Positions 44,166-54,401 of a stretch of DNA of 64,000 nt are shown here, piece after piece. The DNA comes from Solibacillus sp. FSL H8-0523 (lineage in GTDB: Bacteria > Bacillota > Bacilli > Bacillales_A > Planococcaceae). Under the pieces are notes generated by a model, which worked only from the letters and a program-made list of their open reading frames with translations, did no database searches and had not been told where the DNA came from. Location: NCBI RefSeq assembly GCF_038051985.1, contig NZ_CP150291.1:2666001-2730000 (forward strand), in the 5' to 3' direction. The translations under genes were made by a program, and so were the position numbers. How positions within the stretch are numbered: position 1 is the first letter of the stretch; each line of letters starts with the position of its first letter.

Positions 44166-45080
44166 TTATTTAGCTCCCTTCGCTGTAATGCGTGATAGCA
44201 CAAAGTTTAATAACAAGATGAATGAGAATAACACAATCCCTGTGGCAAATAGCATTTCCTGATGCGTACCTGCCGCGTAACCCATTTCAAGCGCGATATT
44301 CGTCGTTAAAGGACGCACCGAATCGGTTAAGCTTGTCGGTAAAATAAGGGAGTTCCCGGCTACTAAAATCACGGCCATCGTTTCCCCTAGCGCGCGACCA
44401 AGGCCTAACACAATCGCCGCCATAATACCGGACTTTGCTGCTGGTACAACAACTTTAAAAATCGTGCCAATTTGTGAGACCCCTAGTGCTAATGAGCCTT
44501 CACGATACGTTTTCGGCACCGCGCGAATTGCTGTCTCTGCTACGGTTACAATCGTTGGCAGCATCATAATCGCTAGTACTAAAATAACGGCGATTAAACT
44601 TTGTCCTCGTGCTAAGCCTAAGTTGTCTTGTAAAAACGGTACGATAATCGCTAAACCGAACACCCCGTATAATACTGAAGGAATACCGGCTAATAACTGA
44701 ATCGCAGGTGATACAATTTTCGCCACCGACTTTGGTGCGATTTCAGCTAAGAAAATCGCTGTTAATAATCCGATTGGTACCCCGATCACAAGTGCCCCGA
44801 TTGTTGCATAAATCGATGCCACGATCATTGGGAAAATCCCGAATTTGTCCTCTGATGGTACCCAGTCGCTACCGAAAATGAAATCGTAGAAGCTATAGCC
44901 ACCTGTTACAAATGGATTGGCCCCTTTATAAAATACGAAGCCGACAATCAACAATAAACTAACTACTGACAGCAACGCACACGCTAAGAAAATTTTTGAT
45001 GATAGGCTTTCTAAAAAATATTTACGTTTATTACCCTTGCTTATTTGCTCTTGTACGTCTTGATCTCTTTGTGTTGCCAC
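44166..45080 (-). CDS. pstC: Phosphate ABC transporter permease PstC
   Basis: Partner permease, 304 residues and six helices. Motifs: FIFGSDWVPSEDKFGIFPM, LGVPIGLLTAIFLAEIAPK-type stretch, LLAGIPSVLYGVFGLAIIVP and [19 protein letters not shown]. The GTG at 45080 is the preferred start because GGAGG lies eight bases upstream. Between pstS and pstA. Confidence 0.96.
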   Translation of the reverse strand: MATQRDQDVQEQISKGNKRKYFLESLSSKIFLACALLSVVSLLLIVGFVFYKGANPFVTGGYSFYDFIFGSDWVPSEDKFGIFPMIVASIYATIGALVIGVPIGLLTAIFLAEIAPKSVAKIVSPAIQLLAGIPSVLYGVFGLAIIVPFLQDNLGLARGQSLIAVILVLAIMMLPTIVTVAETAIRAVPKTYREGSLALGVSQIGTIFKVVVPAAKSGIMAAIVLGLGRALGETMAVILVAGNSLILPTSLTDSVRPLTTNIALEMGYAAGTHQEMLFATGIVLFSFILLLNFVLSRITAKGAK

Positions 45081-45103
45081 AGTTATTTCCTCCAAGCCCA
45101 CAT

Positions 45104-45925
45104 TTATTTCGTTACCGGAATTGCTCCTGCAGATTCCACAATTTTTTGTCCATCACTGCTTAAAATAAAGTCCATAAATTTCGTTGCTGCTTCCGGTACT
45201 TCTTTCTCATGTACAAATAAGAATGGTCGAGATAATTCATAGTTCCCGTCTAGTACATTTACTGCTTTCGCCTCAACACCGTTAATGGCTAATGCTGAGA
45301 CCGTTTCATCGATATATTCAAATGAGATAAAGCCCACTGCGTGTTTATTTGTTGCAACAGTTGTTTTAATATTCCCATTTCCACTCGCAACAATCGCATT
45401 GCGGATAAGTTGACCTGATTCGTAGCCAACAATTTCTTGGAATGCATCACGAGAACCTGAACCATCCTCACGTGATACGACAACGATCTCCATGTCTTTT
45501 CCACCAAGCTGTTTCCAGTTTGTCACGTCACCTGTGAAAATCTGCTTCACTTGCTCCATCGTAATATCCTTTACCGGGTTCGATGGATGCGTAACAACCA
45601 CAATCCCATCATAAGCAATGACTAACTGTTCAATCCCCGTATCGATTTCCTCTTGCTTTAAATCGCGTGAACTCATACCGATTTGGGATACGCCGTTAAT
45701 TGCGTTCGTAATACCCGCTGATGAGCCGATTTGGTTAATTTCAATTTTGACATCTTCTGTTTTTTCATATTTAATGGCTAATTTCTCTGCTAAAGGTCCA
45801 ACAGATGTAGAACCTGATATTGTAACTAATTGTCCGCCACTTGAGCCGTTTGATTCTCCACCACACGCTGCAAGTAGCATGATTGTAAATGCGAATGTAA
45901 TCATAGTAATTGTCTTTTTCAACAC
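45104..45925 (-). CDS. pstS: Phosphate-binding lipoprotein PstS
   Basis: Extracellular phosphate receptor, 273 residues. The signal peptide ends in the lipobox LLAAC. Phosphate contacts lie in SGSTSVGPLAE, IGMSSRDLK and REDGSGSRDAFQEIV, the standard PstS binding loops. The GTG at 45925 follows GGAGG by eight bases. First gene of pstSCAB-phoU, behind three 11-bp-spaced Pho-box repeats. Confidence 0.96.
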   Translation of the reverse strand: MLKKTITMITFAFTIMLLAACGGESNGSSGGQLVTISGSTSVGPLAEKLAIKYEKTEDVKIEINQIGSSAGITNAINGVSQIGMSSRDLKQEEIDTGIEQLVIAYDGIVVVTHPSNPVKDITMEQVKQIFTGDVTNWKQLGGKDMEIVVVSREDGSGSRDAFQEIVGYESGQLIRNAIVASGNGNIKTTVATNKHAVGFISFEYIDETVSALAINGVEAKAVNVLDGNYELSRPFLFVHEKEVPEAATKFMDFILSSDGQKIVESAGAIPVTK

Positions 45926-45985
45926 GAAGTCATCCTCCAAGCATTTTCTATCTGCCTTAACAATAACGCCCTAGTTTTAATGCTC

Positions 45986-46013
45986 TGTATGAAACGTGTA
46001 AACCTTCTGTAAA
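45986..46013 (-). promoter_or_regulatory. Pho box upstream of pstS
   Basis: On the minus strand TTTACA (46008-46013), TTTACA (45997-46002) and CATACA (45986-45991) repeat exactly every 11 bases. This matches the TT(A/T/C)ACA repeats bound by PhoP in Bacillus, about 60-90 bases before the pstS start, so phosphate starvation probably induces the operon. Confidence 0.7.
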
Positions 46014-46255
46014 TTGTGAAGATGCCAATAAATTAATAGAGAAAAAGGAACTTTATTTTCGGAATAATTAAATAAAAATTGTCTTTTTGTTAAAATTTAG
46101 CGTATTTTTGTAAATACGACGCGAAATTTGATGTTTATTTTGTCATATTTCAGAAAGTTGATTCATAAATATGATGAAATATTGAGCAAAACATAGCGCA
46201 ATTCTTATTGAATTGGGAATTTCTCATTTTTAGTATAAATTTTCCGAAAAGTTTG
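46014..46255. other. Gene-free AT-rich spacer between the pst operon and the DUF2071 gene
   Basis: Together with the Pho-box regions this is part of a 443-base divergent intergenic region. It is very AT-rich, with no frame of useful size and no RNA structure that I can identify. It probably holds only regulatory sequence. Confidence 0.5.
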
Positions 46256-46272
46256 TTTACATTTGATTTACA
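46256..46272 (+). promoter_or_regulatory. Possible second Pho box, upstream of the DUF2071 gene
   Basis: Two perfect TTTACA hexamers (46256-46261 and 46267-46272) on the plus strand repeat at 11 bases; a third copy at 46286-46291 is out of phase. They lie about 45 bases before the DUF2071 gene's -35. Two repeats are fewer than usual for PhoP, so this is tentative. Confidence 0.38.
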
Positions 46273-46318
46273 AAGCCTTGGATTCTTTACAATGTCGCAA
46301 TTTTCGCCATGACAAGTT

Positions 46319-46346
46319 TTGTTTCACGTTCCAAATGTTGTATAAT
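46319..46346 (+). promoter_or_regulatory. Sigma-A promoter for the DUF2071 gene
   Basis: TTGTTT (46319-46324) and the perfect -10 TATAAT (46341-46346) with a 16-base spacer, about 23 bases before the ATG. AAGGAAG serves as ribosome site. Confidence 0.6.
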
Positions 46347-46368
46347 TACTCCAAGGAAGTGACTGACT

Positions 46369-47136
46369 ATGGGAAACACTGAAAAAAATAAGTGGGATGA
46401 TCGTCATCGTCCTTGGCCTGTCCCGAATTTACCTTGGACGATGAAACAAACTTGGAGCGATCTGTTATTTGCGCATTATCCAGTTCAATATGAGGTATTA
46501 CGTAAACTTGTGCCTGATGTACTGCCTCTAGATTCCTATAATGGGGTGTGTTGGGTTGGCGTTGTGCCATTTCGTATGTCGGGGGTTAGCCTGCGCGGAT
46601 TGCCGCCTATCCCAGGAACAAGTGAATTTCCCGAACTCAATGTTAGGACCTACGTAACACTCGATGGAAAGCCTGGCGTGTATTTTTTTAGCTTGGAAGC
46701 TGCGAATTGGCTAGCTGTTAAAGGAGCGAAAACTGGCTATCACTTACCCTATTGGTATGCGGATATGGAGATTCAAAACAAAGGGCAAAACATTAAATTT
46801 ACAAGTAAGAGAAGACAAGATCGAACGATAAAATTAGCCTGCAGCTACCGCCCCACTTCACAGCCATTTCAAGCAGCGAAAGGCTCTTTTGAGGAATGGT
46901 TGGTCGAGCGATACTGCTTCTACACGTTAAATTCGTCAGGCGTTCCCCTACGCTGTGATATTTTGCATGAGCCTTGGGTTTTGCAAGAGGCAGAAGCAGA
47001 GTTTTCAACCAATTCCATATTAGCTAAACAAGGGATTACGGTTGAGAGTGATGTTCCAATCTTACACTTTGCCAAAAAGATCGACATACGCGCTTGGCCT
47101 TTAGTTCATCATGCCACGAACCGTTTTCATATGTGA
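46369..47136 (+). CDS. YqjF-like DUF2071 protein
   Basis: A 255-residue DUF2071 protein. Family hallmarks are WTMKQTWSDLLFAHYPVQYE near the start, GVCWVGVVPFRMSGV near 58-72, PELNVRTYVTLDGKPGVYFF near 90-110 and HEPWVLQEAEAEF near 200. Distantly similar to acetoacetate-decarboxylase-like folds; function unknown, soluble and cytoplasmic. Divergent from pstS and possibly under the same regulator. Confidence 0.88.
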   Translation: MGNTEKNKWDDRHRPWPVPNLPWTMKQTWSDLLFAHYPVQYEVLRKLVPDVLPLDSYNGVCWVGVVPFRMSGVSLRGLPPIPGTSEFPELNVRTYVTLDGKPGVYFFSLEAANWLAVKGAKTGYHLPYWYADMEIQNKGQNIKFTSKRRQDRTIKLACSYRPTSQPFQAAKGSFEEWLVERYCFYTLNSSGVPLRCDILHEPWVLQEAEAEFSTNSILAKQGITVESDVPILHFAKKIDIRAWPLVHHATNRFHM

Positions 47137-47161
47137 GCGCCGATAACTACGAAAACGACAA

Positions 47162-47204
47162 AAACCGAAATTTCCTTCTTTTAAAAGATAGGAAATTTCG
47201 GTTT
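47162..47204. terminator. Bidirectional terminator between the DUF2071 gene and nrdJ
   Basis: A 14-bp perfect stem AAACCGAAATTTCC/GGAAATTTCGGTTT. The 15-base loop contains a second palindrome, TCTTTTAAAAGA. T-runs lie on both sides, so it serves both convergent genes. Confidence 0.92.
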
Positions 47205-47236
47205 TTCTATTTTATAAGCAACGACAAGTTGCTAGC

Positions 47237-49807
47237 TTACAGGCCACATTTTAGCTGTGCGCCACAGTTTGTACATGTGTTACAGCCACCCATTTCTTCT
47301 ACTGTCCCTTGACGACAGACTGGGCATGTATTGCCGACCTCTGAACCAATTGTTACGTCTGTATCTGTTAGCGGCTTAATTGTATCTACCAACACGACTT
47401 GACGCTTCACTTGTTCCTCAGTTTGCTTTAATTCTTCAAATTCTAATTGCTCATCCGAAGAATTTGATTCTTCTGCTTTTAATGTTAATACTTGTGTATC
47501 ACGAGAGCCGTCTACGTATACCGTTCCGCCTTTCGCGCCACCATTGTAAAGACGCTCGTACACTTTTTGCACTTGCTCCACACCGTAACCTTTTGGTGCG
47601 TTTACTGTTTTTGAAATCGATGAATCGATCCAGTTTTGGATGATGCATTGCACATCGGCATGTGCCTCTGCTGAAAGCTCCATTGATGATTTGAACCAGC
47701 TTGGTAAGTTTTGCTCATCCACGCCTGGGTTTGCATCTAAATATTCTTTTACGATCTCTGCCTTTACTTCAATAAACTTACCTAAACGACCTGAACGGTA
47801 GTAGGTAAAGCTGAAGTATGGCTCAAGTCCTGTTGCAACTCCGACCATCGTACCTGTAGATCCCGTGGGAGCAACCGTTAATAAGTGTGAGTTACGAATA
47901 CCATTTGCAAGAACGCCCTCGCGAATGTGCTGTGGCATTTTTTTCATAAAGCCTGTATTAATAAACGCTTCACGTAAACGTGCTGTTTCTGCCTCTGTTT
48001 CACCTTCAATGAATGGGAAACTTCCGCGCTCTTCAGCAAGCTCAATAGATTGTTCATACGCTGCTGTTGCAATCGTTTTGAAAATCTCATCAACTAGCTC
48101 ATTACCTTCATCCGAACCATACTCTTTTTCACAATAGATTAAAAGATCGGCTAAGCCCATTACACCTAGACCAACACGACGTTCGCCAAGTGCTTGCTTT
48201 TTATTATCTTCTAAGAAGTAAGGTGTTGCGTCGATTACGTTATCTTGCATACGCACGCCGACTTTCACCGTCTCACGTAATGCGTCGTAATCCACTGTTT
48301 TTGTTTCTTTGTTTGCAAACTTCGCTAAGTTTACCGCAGCTAAGTTACAAACTGAATATGGTGCTAGGGGTTGTTCCCCACATGGATTCGTCGCAACAAC
48401 TTGTTGACCATAAGCTTTGGCGTTTGTCATGTCGTTGGCGTTATCAATGAAGAAAATTCCTGGTTCTGCTGCATAGGTTGCGCAGACGTTAATTAAGTTC
48501 CATAACTCTTTCGCTTTAATGGTGCGGTATGTGCGAACTGGGTAGCCAAGCTTTTCCCACTCACGAACATCGCCCACTTCATGCCATTTTTCGTTATAGT
48601 CAATCATCTGAGCTGGTGTGTAATTCGCTACATCTGGGAAGCGTAACGGGAAGTCTGCATCCTGCTCTATCGCATCCATAAATTCTTTTGTCAGCGTAAC
48701 TGAAATATTCGCGCCCGTTAAGAAATCTGGGTTGTGTACTGAATACGTCCCACCATCACGAAGCTTTGTTTCCGCGTCGCGAATAATCGCTTCACTAAAG
48801 CCACCTAAGCCTTCAATATTTTTAAAGTTAACAATCCCTTGATACATCGCGTCTTCTTGTTGCGATAAAGGCTTGAATTTTAATTTTTCTTTCGCTAAAC
48901 GAATGATTGATTCATCATTTGTATTTTCAATTAAATAACGTAAAATACGTGGATTTTGCATTTTTGAAATAATGAATTCCACGATATCTGGGTGCCAGTC
49001 AGCTAACATAATCATTTGTGCCCCGCGACGACTCCCGCCCTGTTCCACAAGATGTGTCAGCTTTGCAATATCATCAAGCCAGCTTACTGAACCACTTGAT
49101 TTACCATTAACACCGCGCGCTAATGTGTTACGTGGACGAAGCGTTGAACCGTTCGTACCAACACCACCACCGCGACTCATGATTTCCATAACTTGCTTAC
49201 GGTGATCACTAATGCCTTCGCGTGAATCTGCTACAAATGGCATAACGTAACAGTTAAAGAACGTTACTTCCGTTTCCGAACCCGCGCCGTATATAACACG
49301 GCCTGCAGGAATGAAGTTTAACGCGACTAACTGCTCATAAAACTTCTCAAACCATTCTTGGCGTTTTTCTTCTGTTTTTTCAACAGCCGCTAAGCCTGTT
49401 GCGTTACGCTTAGCAATTTGCTCATAATAAATTTCAAGCGGCTTTTCGATAATATCTAACGAACGTTCAATTACCCCTGTCGTTTGCCCATCACCATCTA
49501 ACACATGGCGGTAATCTTCTTCTATTAGAATCTTCGCTGATTTTTTTTCGTGATTAATCGATTGAATAATTCCTAGACCACGTGCTGGGAATTTCGGATC
49601 TTGTTTGACCGTTAAGACAACAAAATCTCCTGCTTTTAATGTTTTCTTTTCCGTATCTTTAAAAGAATAACGGTCAATCATGACAAGACGAGAAACACCT
49701 TTATGCGTAATGTGCATATCCGAAGTAATCGGATGCACTTGCGGAAATTGTTCGATATCTTGATTTAATTGATTGACTGGGATAGATTGTTTAACAACAC
49801 TTACCAC
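47237..49807 (-). CDS. nrdJ: Adenosylcobalamin-dependent (class II) ribonucleotide reductase
   Basis: Makes deoxyribonucleotides using coenzyme B12 instead of a diiron or glycyl radical. The 856-residue protein has an N-terminal beta-rich domain (about 30-115), FFNCYVMPF (substrate-site Cys), NPCGEQPLAPYSVCNL (active-site loop), and APTGSTGTMVGVATG. The C-terminal Cys-rich tail has cysteines at 828, 831, 842, 845, 848 and 854 (zinc ribbon plus redox pair). Oxygen-independent, so useful at low oxygen. Preceded by a NrdR box. Confidence 0.95.
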   Translation of the reverse strand: MVSVVKQSIPVNQLNQDIEQFPQVHPITSDMHITHKGVSRLVMIDRYSFKDTEKKTLKAGDFVVLTVKQDPKFPARGLGIIQSINHEKKSAKILIEEDYRHVLDGDGQTTGVIERSLDIIEKPLEIYYEQIAKRNATGLAAVEKTEEKRQEWFEKFYEQLVALNFIPAGRVIYGAGSETEVTFFNCYVMPFVADSREGISDHRKQVMEIMSRGGGVGTNGSTLRPRNTLARGVNGKSSGSVSWLDDIAKLTHLVEQGGSRRGAQMIMLADWHPDIVEFIISKMQNPRILRYLIENTNDESIIRLAKEKLKFKPLSQQEDAMYQGIVNFKNIEGLGGFSEAIIRDAETKLRDGGTYSVHNPDFLTGANISVTLTKEFMDAIEQDADFPLRFPDVANYTPAQMIDYNEKWHEVGDVREWEKLGYPVRTYRTIKAKELWNLINVCATYAAEPGIFFIDNANDMTNAKAYGQQVVATNPCGEQPLAPYSVCNLAAVNLAKFANKETKTVDYDALRETVKVGVRMQDNVIDATPYFLEDNKKQALGERRVGLGVMGLADLLIYCEKEYGSDEGNELVDEIFKTIATAAYEQSIELAEERGSFPFIEGETEAETARLREAFINTGFMKKMPQHIREGVLANGIRNSHLLTVAPTGSTGTMVGVATGLEPYFSFTYYRSGRLGKFIEVKAEIVKEYLDANPGVDEQNLPSWFKSSMELSAEAHADVQCIIQNWIDSSISKTVNAPKGYGVEQVQKVYERLYNGGAKGGTVYVDGSRDTQVLTLKAEESNSSDEQLEFEELKQTEEQVKRQVVLVDTIKPLTDTDVTIGSEVGNTCPVCRQGTVEEMGGCNTCTNCGAQLKCGL

Positions 49808-49862
49808 CAGATAAGCCCCCTTTTGAACGATTTAATAATTTTAAAGTTCCCAACAAAAACGA

Positions 49863-49892
49863 GAATCAAACACTATATATTGTGTTTGATTC
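49863..49892. promoter_or_regulatory. NrdR box within a longer dyad upstream of nrdJ
   Basis: ACACTATATATTGTGT at 49870-49885 matches the NrdR box consensus, so NrdR probably represses nrdJ when dATP is high. It sits inside a larger dyad with 11-bp perfect arms (GAATCAAACAC and its complement, 49863-49892). This is flanked by T-rich sequence on both strands, like a terminator. A degenerate second box may lie near 49900-49914; NrdR normally needs two. Confidence 0.75.
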
Positions 49893-50059
49893 TTTTTAAC
49901 TATTCTATATGTGGGGATGATTTTATTTACTTAAAAAAGATTACAACAGATTTTATTTTCATACAAGGGCTTGATTTTTTTTAAATTTCGGCAATCGCAC
50001 GTATATCAACGTTTCGAGACACAAATTTTTTTTTACAAAAAATAAAACACACGTTCGTT

Positions 50060-50893
50060 TTACTTTTTATAATTCCATTCGTCTGTCCCATATTTAGTTT
50101 TCATTAATTGTTCAACATATTGTTCTTGATTTTCAGTTAATTCATATGGAACGAGTTCAATAGCAAGCGCTTCTTTAAAACCATTTGAAAAGGCCTCGAC
50201 ACATTGTTCCATTGAAAAGGGTGTGTCCACAAATTGATTCATTGCTACCGCTTTTTCTGGTAGTTTCTTACGCATACGCTCTTTCGCTTCATCTGATTCA
50301 AAGTTAAATACTGAAAGTAATAGCTCTTCATCTAAATCAAGTAATATCGCACCATGTTGTAAAATAACACCCTTTTGACGCGTTTGTGCACTGCCTGCCA
50401 CCTTCTTCCCTTCGACAACAAGCTCGTACCAGCTTGGTGCATCAAAGCAAACTGCGCTTTTGGGTTTTTTCAAATCATCTAATTGCTGCTTTGTCTCAGG
50501 CACGCTAAAATACGCCTCTAAGCCAAGCTTTTGGAATCCTAGTAAAATCCCCTCACTAATGACGCGGTATGCTTCTGTCACCGTTTGAGGCATATCAGGG
50601 TAGCTTTCCGTTACGATGACCGAGTACGTTAACTCTTGATCGTGTAAAACCGCGCGTCCACCGGTAGGACGACGCACAAAACCTAACTGATTTTTTAACA
50701 CATTTTCTAAATTAATATCCTTATGTACTTGCTGGAAATAGCCGATTGATAATGTTGCAGGATCCCACTCATAAAAACGAATAACTGGCGGAATTTCCCC
50801 TGCACTATGCCAATCTAACAACGCTTCATCTAATGCCATATTATAAGCTCCGGTTTTTGGACCTGAATTGATAAAATACCATTGTTCTTTCAA
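50060..50893 (-). CDS. lipM: Octanoyltransferase LipM
   Basis: Transfers octanoyl from acyl carrier protein to a lipoyl-domain protein (GcvH in B. subtilis), starting lipoic acid synthesis. The 277-residue protein has [36 protein letters not shown], the catalytic Cys149 in [15 protein letters not shown] and the Lys of [12 protein letters not shown]. The start is TTG with GAGG close upstream. Its nearness to the glycine cleavage operon fits GcvH as acceptor. Confidence 0.94.
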   Translation of the reverse strand: MKEQWYFINSGPKTGAYNMALDEALLDWHSAGEIPPVIRFYEWDPATLSIGYFQQVHKDINLENVLKNQLGFVRRPTGGRAVLHDQELTYSVIVTESYPDMPQTVTEAYRVISEGILLGFQKLGLEAYFSVPETKQQLDDLKKPKSAVCFDAPSWYELVVEGKKVAGSAQTRQKGVILQHGAILLDLDEELLLSVFNFESDEAKERMRKKLPEKAVAMNQFVDTPFSMEQCVEAFSNGFKEALAIELVPYELTENQEQYVEQLMKTKYGTDEWNYKK

Positions 50894-50993
50894 AATTTCC
50901 TCGCCTCCAACTATTCATTTTAACAAACTGACTCGACTAACTCTAGTTCTTCTCTTATAATAGAAAGTACAGAAAGAAAGGGGCAACAACACT

Positions 50994-51377
50994 GTGACAA
51001 TTTTATACACAATTCTCGTTATCCTAGTAGTAATCGTCGCGTATATCGTGATCAACTCAATGCGCTTAAAAAAAGCGGTAACCAATTTAACACAAGAGCA
51101 ATTTATCGAAGGCTATCGTAAAGCGCAATTAATCGACTTACGTGAACCAAAAGAATTCGAAGCGGGCCATATTCTAGGCGCGCGTAACATCCCAATGACG
51201 CAGTTAAACACACGTCATAAGGAAATCCGTCCAGACCTACCAGTATACCTATACTGTCAAAACTCTGGTCGTAGCGCACGTGCAGCGCTAACATTAAAGA
51301 AAAAAGGTTATACACAAATTTCCCAATTACAAGGCGGCTTTAAAACTTGGACGGGTAAAGTAAAATCTAAAAACTAA
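50994..51377 (+). CDS. Membrane-anchored rhodanese domain protein (YqhL-like)
   Basis: A 127-residue protein: N-terminal transmembrane helix (about 3-22) then one rhodanese domain with LIDLREPKEFEAGHILGARN and the active-site loop YCQNSGRSARA (catalytic Cys near 95). Rhodaneses move sulfane sulfur between thiols. The start is GTG behind AAAGGGG. Transcribed divergently from lipM, matching yqhL next to yqhM in B. subtilis. Confidence 0.9.
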   Translation: MTILYTILVILVVIVAYIVINSMRLKKAVTNLTQEQFIEGYRKAQLIDLREPKEFEAGHILGARNIPMTQLNTRHKEIRPDLPVYLYCQNSGRSARAALTLKKKGYTQISQLQGGFKTWTGKVKSKN

Positions 51378-51383
51378 TTTATA

Positions 51384-51410
51384 AAAGCTCTCTAGCATGT
51401 AGAGAGCTTT
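51384..51410 (+). terminator. Terminator after the rhodanese gene
   Basis: An 11-bp perfect stem AAAGCTCTCTA/TAGAGAGCTTT with a 5-base loop, followed by a T-run. Confidence 0.92.
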
Positions 51411-51481
51411 TTTCTATGGCTAATTATGAGTTTCTACTATTATATATCCAAATTGTTAGAAGTCTAACCTCCGCAAAGAAA

Positions 51482-51511
51482 AAAGAGTCAGAAGAAACAC
51501 TCTGACTCTTT
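51482..51511 (-). terminator. Terminator of the glycine cleavage operon
   Basis: An 11-bp perfect stem AAAGAGTCAGA/TCTGACTCTTT with an 8-base loop. The minus strand continues with a T-run, just past the gcvPB stop. Confidence 0.9.
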
Positions 51512-51520
51512 AATTTCCAA

Positions 51521-52999
51521 TTAAACTTGTACAGTTTCAGCTTTTGTATAACGTAAAATCGGTGTACGTGCCGCACGTGTCTCATCTAAACGATTTACCA
51601 CAGTTGTATGAGGTGCTTCTTGTACTAATGCTGGATTGTCGATTGTTTCTTGTGCAATTTGAATCATTGCATCACAGAATGCATCTAATGTTTCTTTAGA
51701 TTCTGTTTCAGTTGGCTCAATCATGATGCCTTCTTCCACGTTCAGTGGGAAGTAAACTGTTGGTGGGTGATAGCCAAAGTCTAACAGGCGTTTTGCAATG
51801 TCAAGCGTACGTACGCCAAGTTTTTTCTGACGACGACCTGATAAGACGAATTCATGCTTACAGTGACGGTTGTATGGTAAATCAAAGTGCTCTTCTAAAC
51901 GACGCATCATGTAGTTGGCATTTAATACCGCATATTCTGTTACCGCTTTTAATCCGTCTGGACCCATTGAACGGATGTATGTGTATGCACGAACGTTGAT
52001 ACCGAAGTTGCCGTAGTAAGGCTTCACGCGACCAATTGTTTGTGGACGGTTGTAATCAAAGTGGAATGTACCGTCTTCTAATTTCACGAGTACTGGTTTT
52101 GGTAAGAATGGAATTAAATCTGCTTTCACCCCTACTGGACCTGAACCTGGGCCACCGCCACCGTGTGGACCTGTGAATGTTTTGTGTAAGTTTAAGTGTA
52201 CGCAGTCAAAGCCCATATCGCCAGGACGTGCCTTACTCATTACGGCATTTAAGTTAGCGCCATCATAATAAACTTTACCGCCGACACCGTGAACGATTTC
52301 AGCCATTTCTAAAATATTTTCTTCAAATAAACCAAGTGTGTTCGGGTTTGTTAACATTAATGCTGCTGTGTCAGGACCTACAACACGGCGTAAATCATCT
52401 AAGTCTACTAAGCCGTCTTCATTTGATTTAATAGTAATTGTTTCAAAACCTGCAACTGTAGCAGAAGCTGGGTTTGTACCGTGCGCTGAGTCAGGAACGA
52501 TGACTTTGTTACGGTGGCCTTCGCCATTTGCTTCGTGGAATGCACGAATCATCATCAGTGCTGTCCACTCACCGTGTGCACCTGCTGCGGGTTGTAGCGT
52601 TACTTCATCCATCCCTGTAATTTCTTGTAGAGATGTTTGTAGGTCATATAGTAATTCCATTGCACCTTGAGCTGTAGACTCATCTTGTAATGGGTGGATA
52701 TTAGCAAAGCCTGAGAAACGTGCAACCGATTCATTGATTTTTGGATTGTACTTCATCGTACAAGAACCAAGTGGATAGAAGCCTGAGTCTACACCGTGGT
52801 TACGGCGAGAAAGTGCTGTATAGTGACGCATAATATCTAGTTCTGATACTTCTGGTAGTTCGGCTGCTTCCGAACGTACTAATTCAGCAGGTAAAAGTTC
52901 TGTAAGATCGAAATCAGGTACATCTAACGGTTCTAAATTATAGCCAACGCGACCTGGTTTTGTAATTTCAAAAATAAGTGTCTGGTTTTCGTTAAGCAT
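51521..52999 (-). CDS. gcvPB: Glycine dehydrogenase (decarboxylating) subunit 2
   Basis: PLP-binding subunit of P-protein, which decarboxylates glycine and passes the aminomethyl group to lipoyl GcvH. The 492-residue protein has [51 protein letters not shown] and the PLP lysine in [20 protein letters not shown]. The ATG at 52999 overlaps the gcvPA stop by 8 bases with GGGGG upstream. P-protein is split in two genes, as in other Firmicutes. Confidence 0.97.
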   Translation of the reverse strand: MLNENQTLIFEITKPGRVGYNLEPLDVPDFDLTELLPAELVRSEAAELPEVSELDIMRHYTALSRRNHGVDSGFYPLGSCTMKYNPKINESVARFSGFANIHPLQDESTAQGAMELLYDLQTSLQEITGMDEVTLQPAAGAHGEWTALMMIRAFHEANGEGHRNKVIVPDSAHGTNPASATVAGFETITIKSNEDGLVDLDDLRRVVGPDTAALMLTNPNTLGLFEENILEMAEIVHGVGGKVYYDGANLNAVMSKARPGDMGFDCVHLNLHKTFTGPHGGGGPGSGPVGVKADLIPFLPKPVLVKLEDGTFHFDYNRPQTIGRVKPYYGNFGINVRAYTYIRSMGPDGLKAVTEYAVLNANYMMRRLEEHFDLPYNRHCKHEFVLSGRRQKKLGVRTLDIAKRLLDFGYHPPTVYFPLNVEEGIMIEPTETESKETLDAFCDAMIQIAQETIDNPALVQEAPHTTVVNRLDETRAARTPILRYTKAETVQV

Positions 53000-54338
53000 T
53001 GTAAGCCCCCATCTCCGCAACTAGTGCATCAATTTCTTCTTTTGTACGAACTTCAGTAACTGCGATTAACGCATGGTTTGCTAATTCTGGGTGCACTCGA
53101 CCTAAATCAAAACCACCGATAATCTCTTTTTCGATTAACGCTTTGTTCATTTCAGTAACGTTAGCACTTGTTTTCACAACGATTTCGTTGAAGTGTGCAC
53201 CTTGGTAAACAACTTCAAAACCTGCTGCTTCAAATGCATTTTTCGCATAACGTGTTTTTACGATGTTTTGTTTTGCCATTTCTTGCATGCCTTGTTTGCC
53301 AAGTGCTGTCATGGCAACAGAAGCTGCTAATGCAAGTAACGCTTGGTTTGAACAGATGTTAGAAGTCGCTTTATCACGACGGATATGTTGCTCACGTGCT
53401 TGTAATGTTAATACGTACCCACGACGGCCATCTTGGTCCACTGTTTCACCAACTAAACGACCTGGTACTTTACGCATTAATTTGTTTGTTACAGCGAAGA
53501 AACCACAGTGAGGACCACCGAATGCCTCTGCGATACCAAATACTTGTGCATCACCAACTGTAATGTCGGCACCTAATTTACCTGGAGGTGTTAAGACACC
53601 AAGTGCTAATGGGTTAGCCGATACAATGAATAACCCTTTTGCATCATGTGTAATATCCGCAAGTGGCTGTAAGTTTTCAATTTGACCAAAGAAGTTTGGA
53701 TATTGCACGATAACGCCCGCTGTTTGATCGTCAACTAAGCCTTTTAACGCTTCGATGTCTGTTACACCGTCTTTTGTTGGGATCGTAATGACTTCGATTG
53801 ATTGACCGTATGCATACGTTGTTACTACGTCTTTATATTCTGGGTGTACAGCACCAGATACAAGAAGCTTTTTACGACGCGTATGACCTGCTGCTAGCAT
53901 TCCCGCTTCTGCAAGTGATGTACCGCCATCATACATAGAAGAGTTTGCTAAATCCATGCCTGTTAGCTCAGCAATCATTGTTTGGAATTCGAAAATTGCC
54001 TGCAATTCTCCTTGAGAAATCTCAGGTTGGTATGGTGTATACGCTGTGTAAAACTCAGAACGAGAAATCACGTGGTCTACAATTACTGGCTTGTAGTGGT
54101 TGTAAACTCCTGCACCTAAAAATGATACGTTTGTTGCTGTATCTTTATTTTTTGCTGCTAATTGTGCTAATTCTTTCATTAAAGCTGCTTCTGATTTTGC
54201 TGGTTTAATCTTATACTCGCCTTTAAAGCGTACTTTTTCAGGAATGTCTGCGAAAAGCTCATCAATTGTAGCAACGCCAATCGTTGCTAACATTTCTTGT
54301 TGATCAAGTTCTGTCATTGGTAAATAACGATGTTTCAT
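52992..54338 (-). CDS. gcvPA: Glycine dehydrogenase (decarboxylating) subunit 1
   Basis: Partner of GcvPB, homologous to the N-terminal half of full-length P-protein but lacking the PLP lysine. The 448 residues include [17 protein letters not shown] at the start, [38 protein letters not shown] and [17 protein letters not shown], all diagnostic. Between gcvT and gcvPB. Confidence 0.97.
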   Translation of the reverse strand: MKHRYLPMTELDQQEMLATIGVATIDELFADIPEKVRFKGEYKIKPAKSEAALMKELAQLAAKNKDTATNVSFLGAGVYNHYKPVIVDHVISRSEFYTAYTPYQPEISQGELQAIFEFQTMIAELTGMDLANSSMYDGGTSLAEAGMLAAGHTRRKKLLVSGAVHPEYKDVVTTYAYGQSIEVITIPTKDGVTDIEALKGLVDDQTAGVIVQYPNFFGQIENLQPLADITHDAKGLFIVSANPLALGVLTPPGKLGADITVGDAQVFGIAEAFGGPHCGFFAVTNKLMRKVPGRLVGETVDQDGRRGYVLTLQAREQHIRRDKATSNICSNQALLALAASVAMTALGKQGMQEMAKQNIVKTRYAKNAFEAAGFEVVYQGAHFNEIVVKTSANVTEMNKALIEKEIIGGFDLGRVHPELANHALIAVTEVRTKEEIDALVAEMGAYNA

Positions 54339-54401
54339 TACATAACCCTCTTTTCAAAAGTTTTATTTGGTGGATATGAAAATATAACTTTTCAATGTTT
54401 T

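Noticed and set aside
49900-49914. Second full NrdR box
   Set aside because: Only partial similarity to the consensus; recorded as degenerate rather than as a feature.
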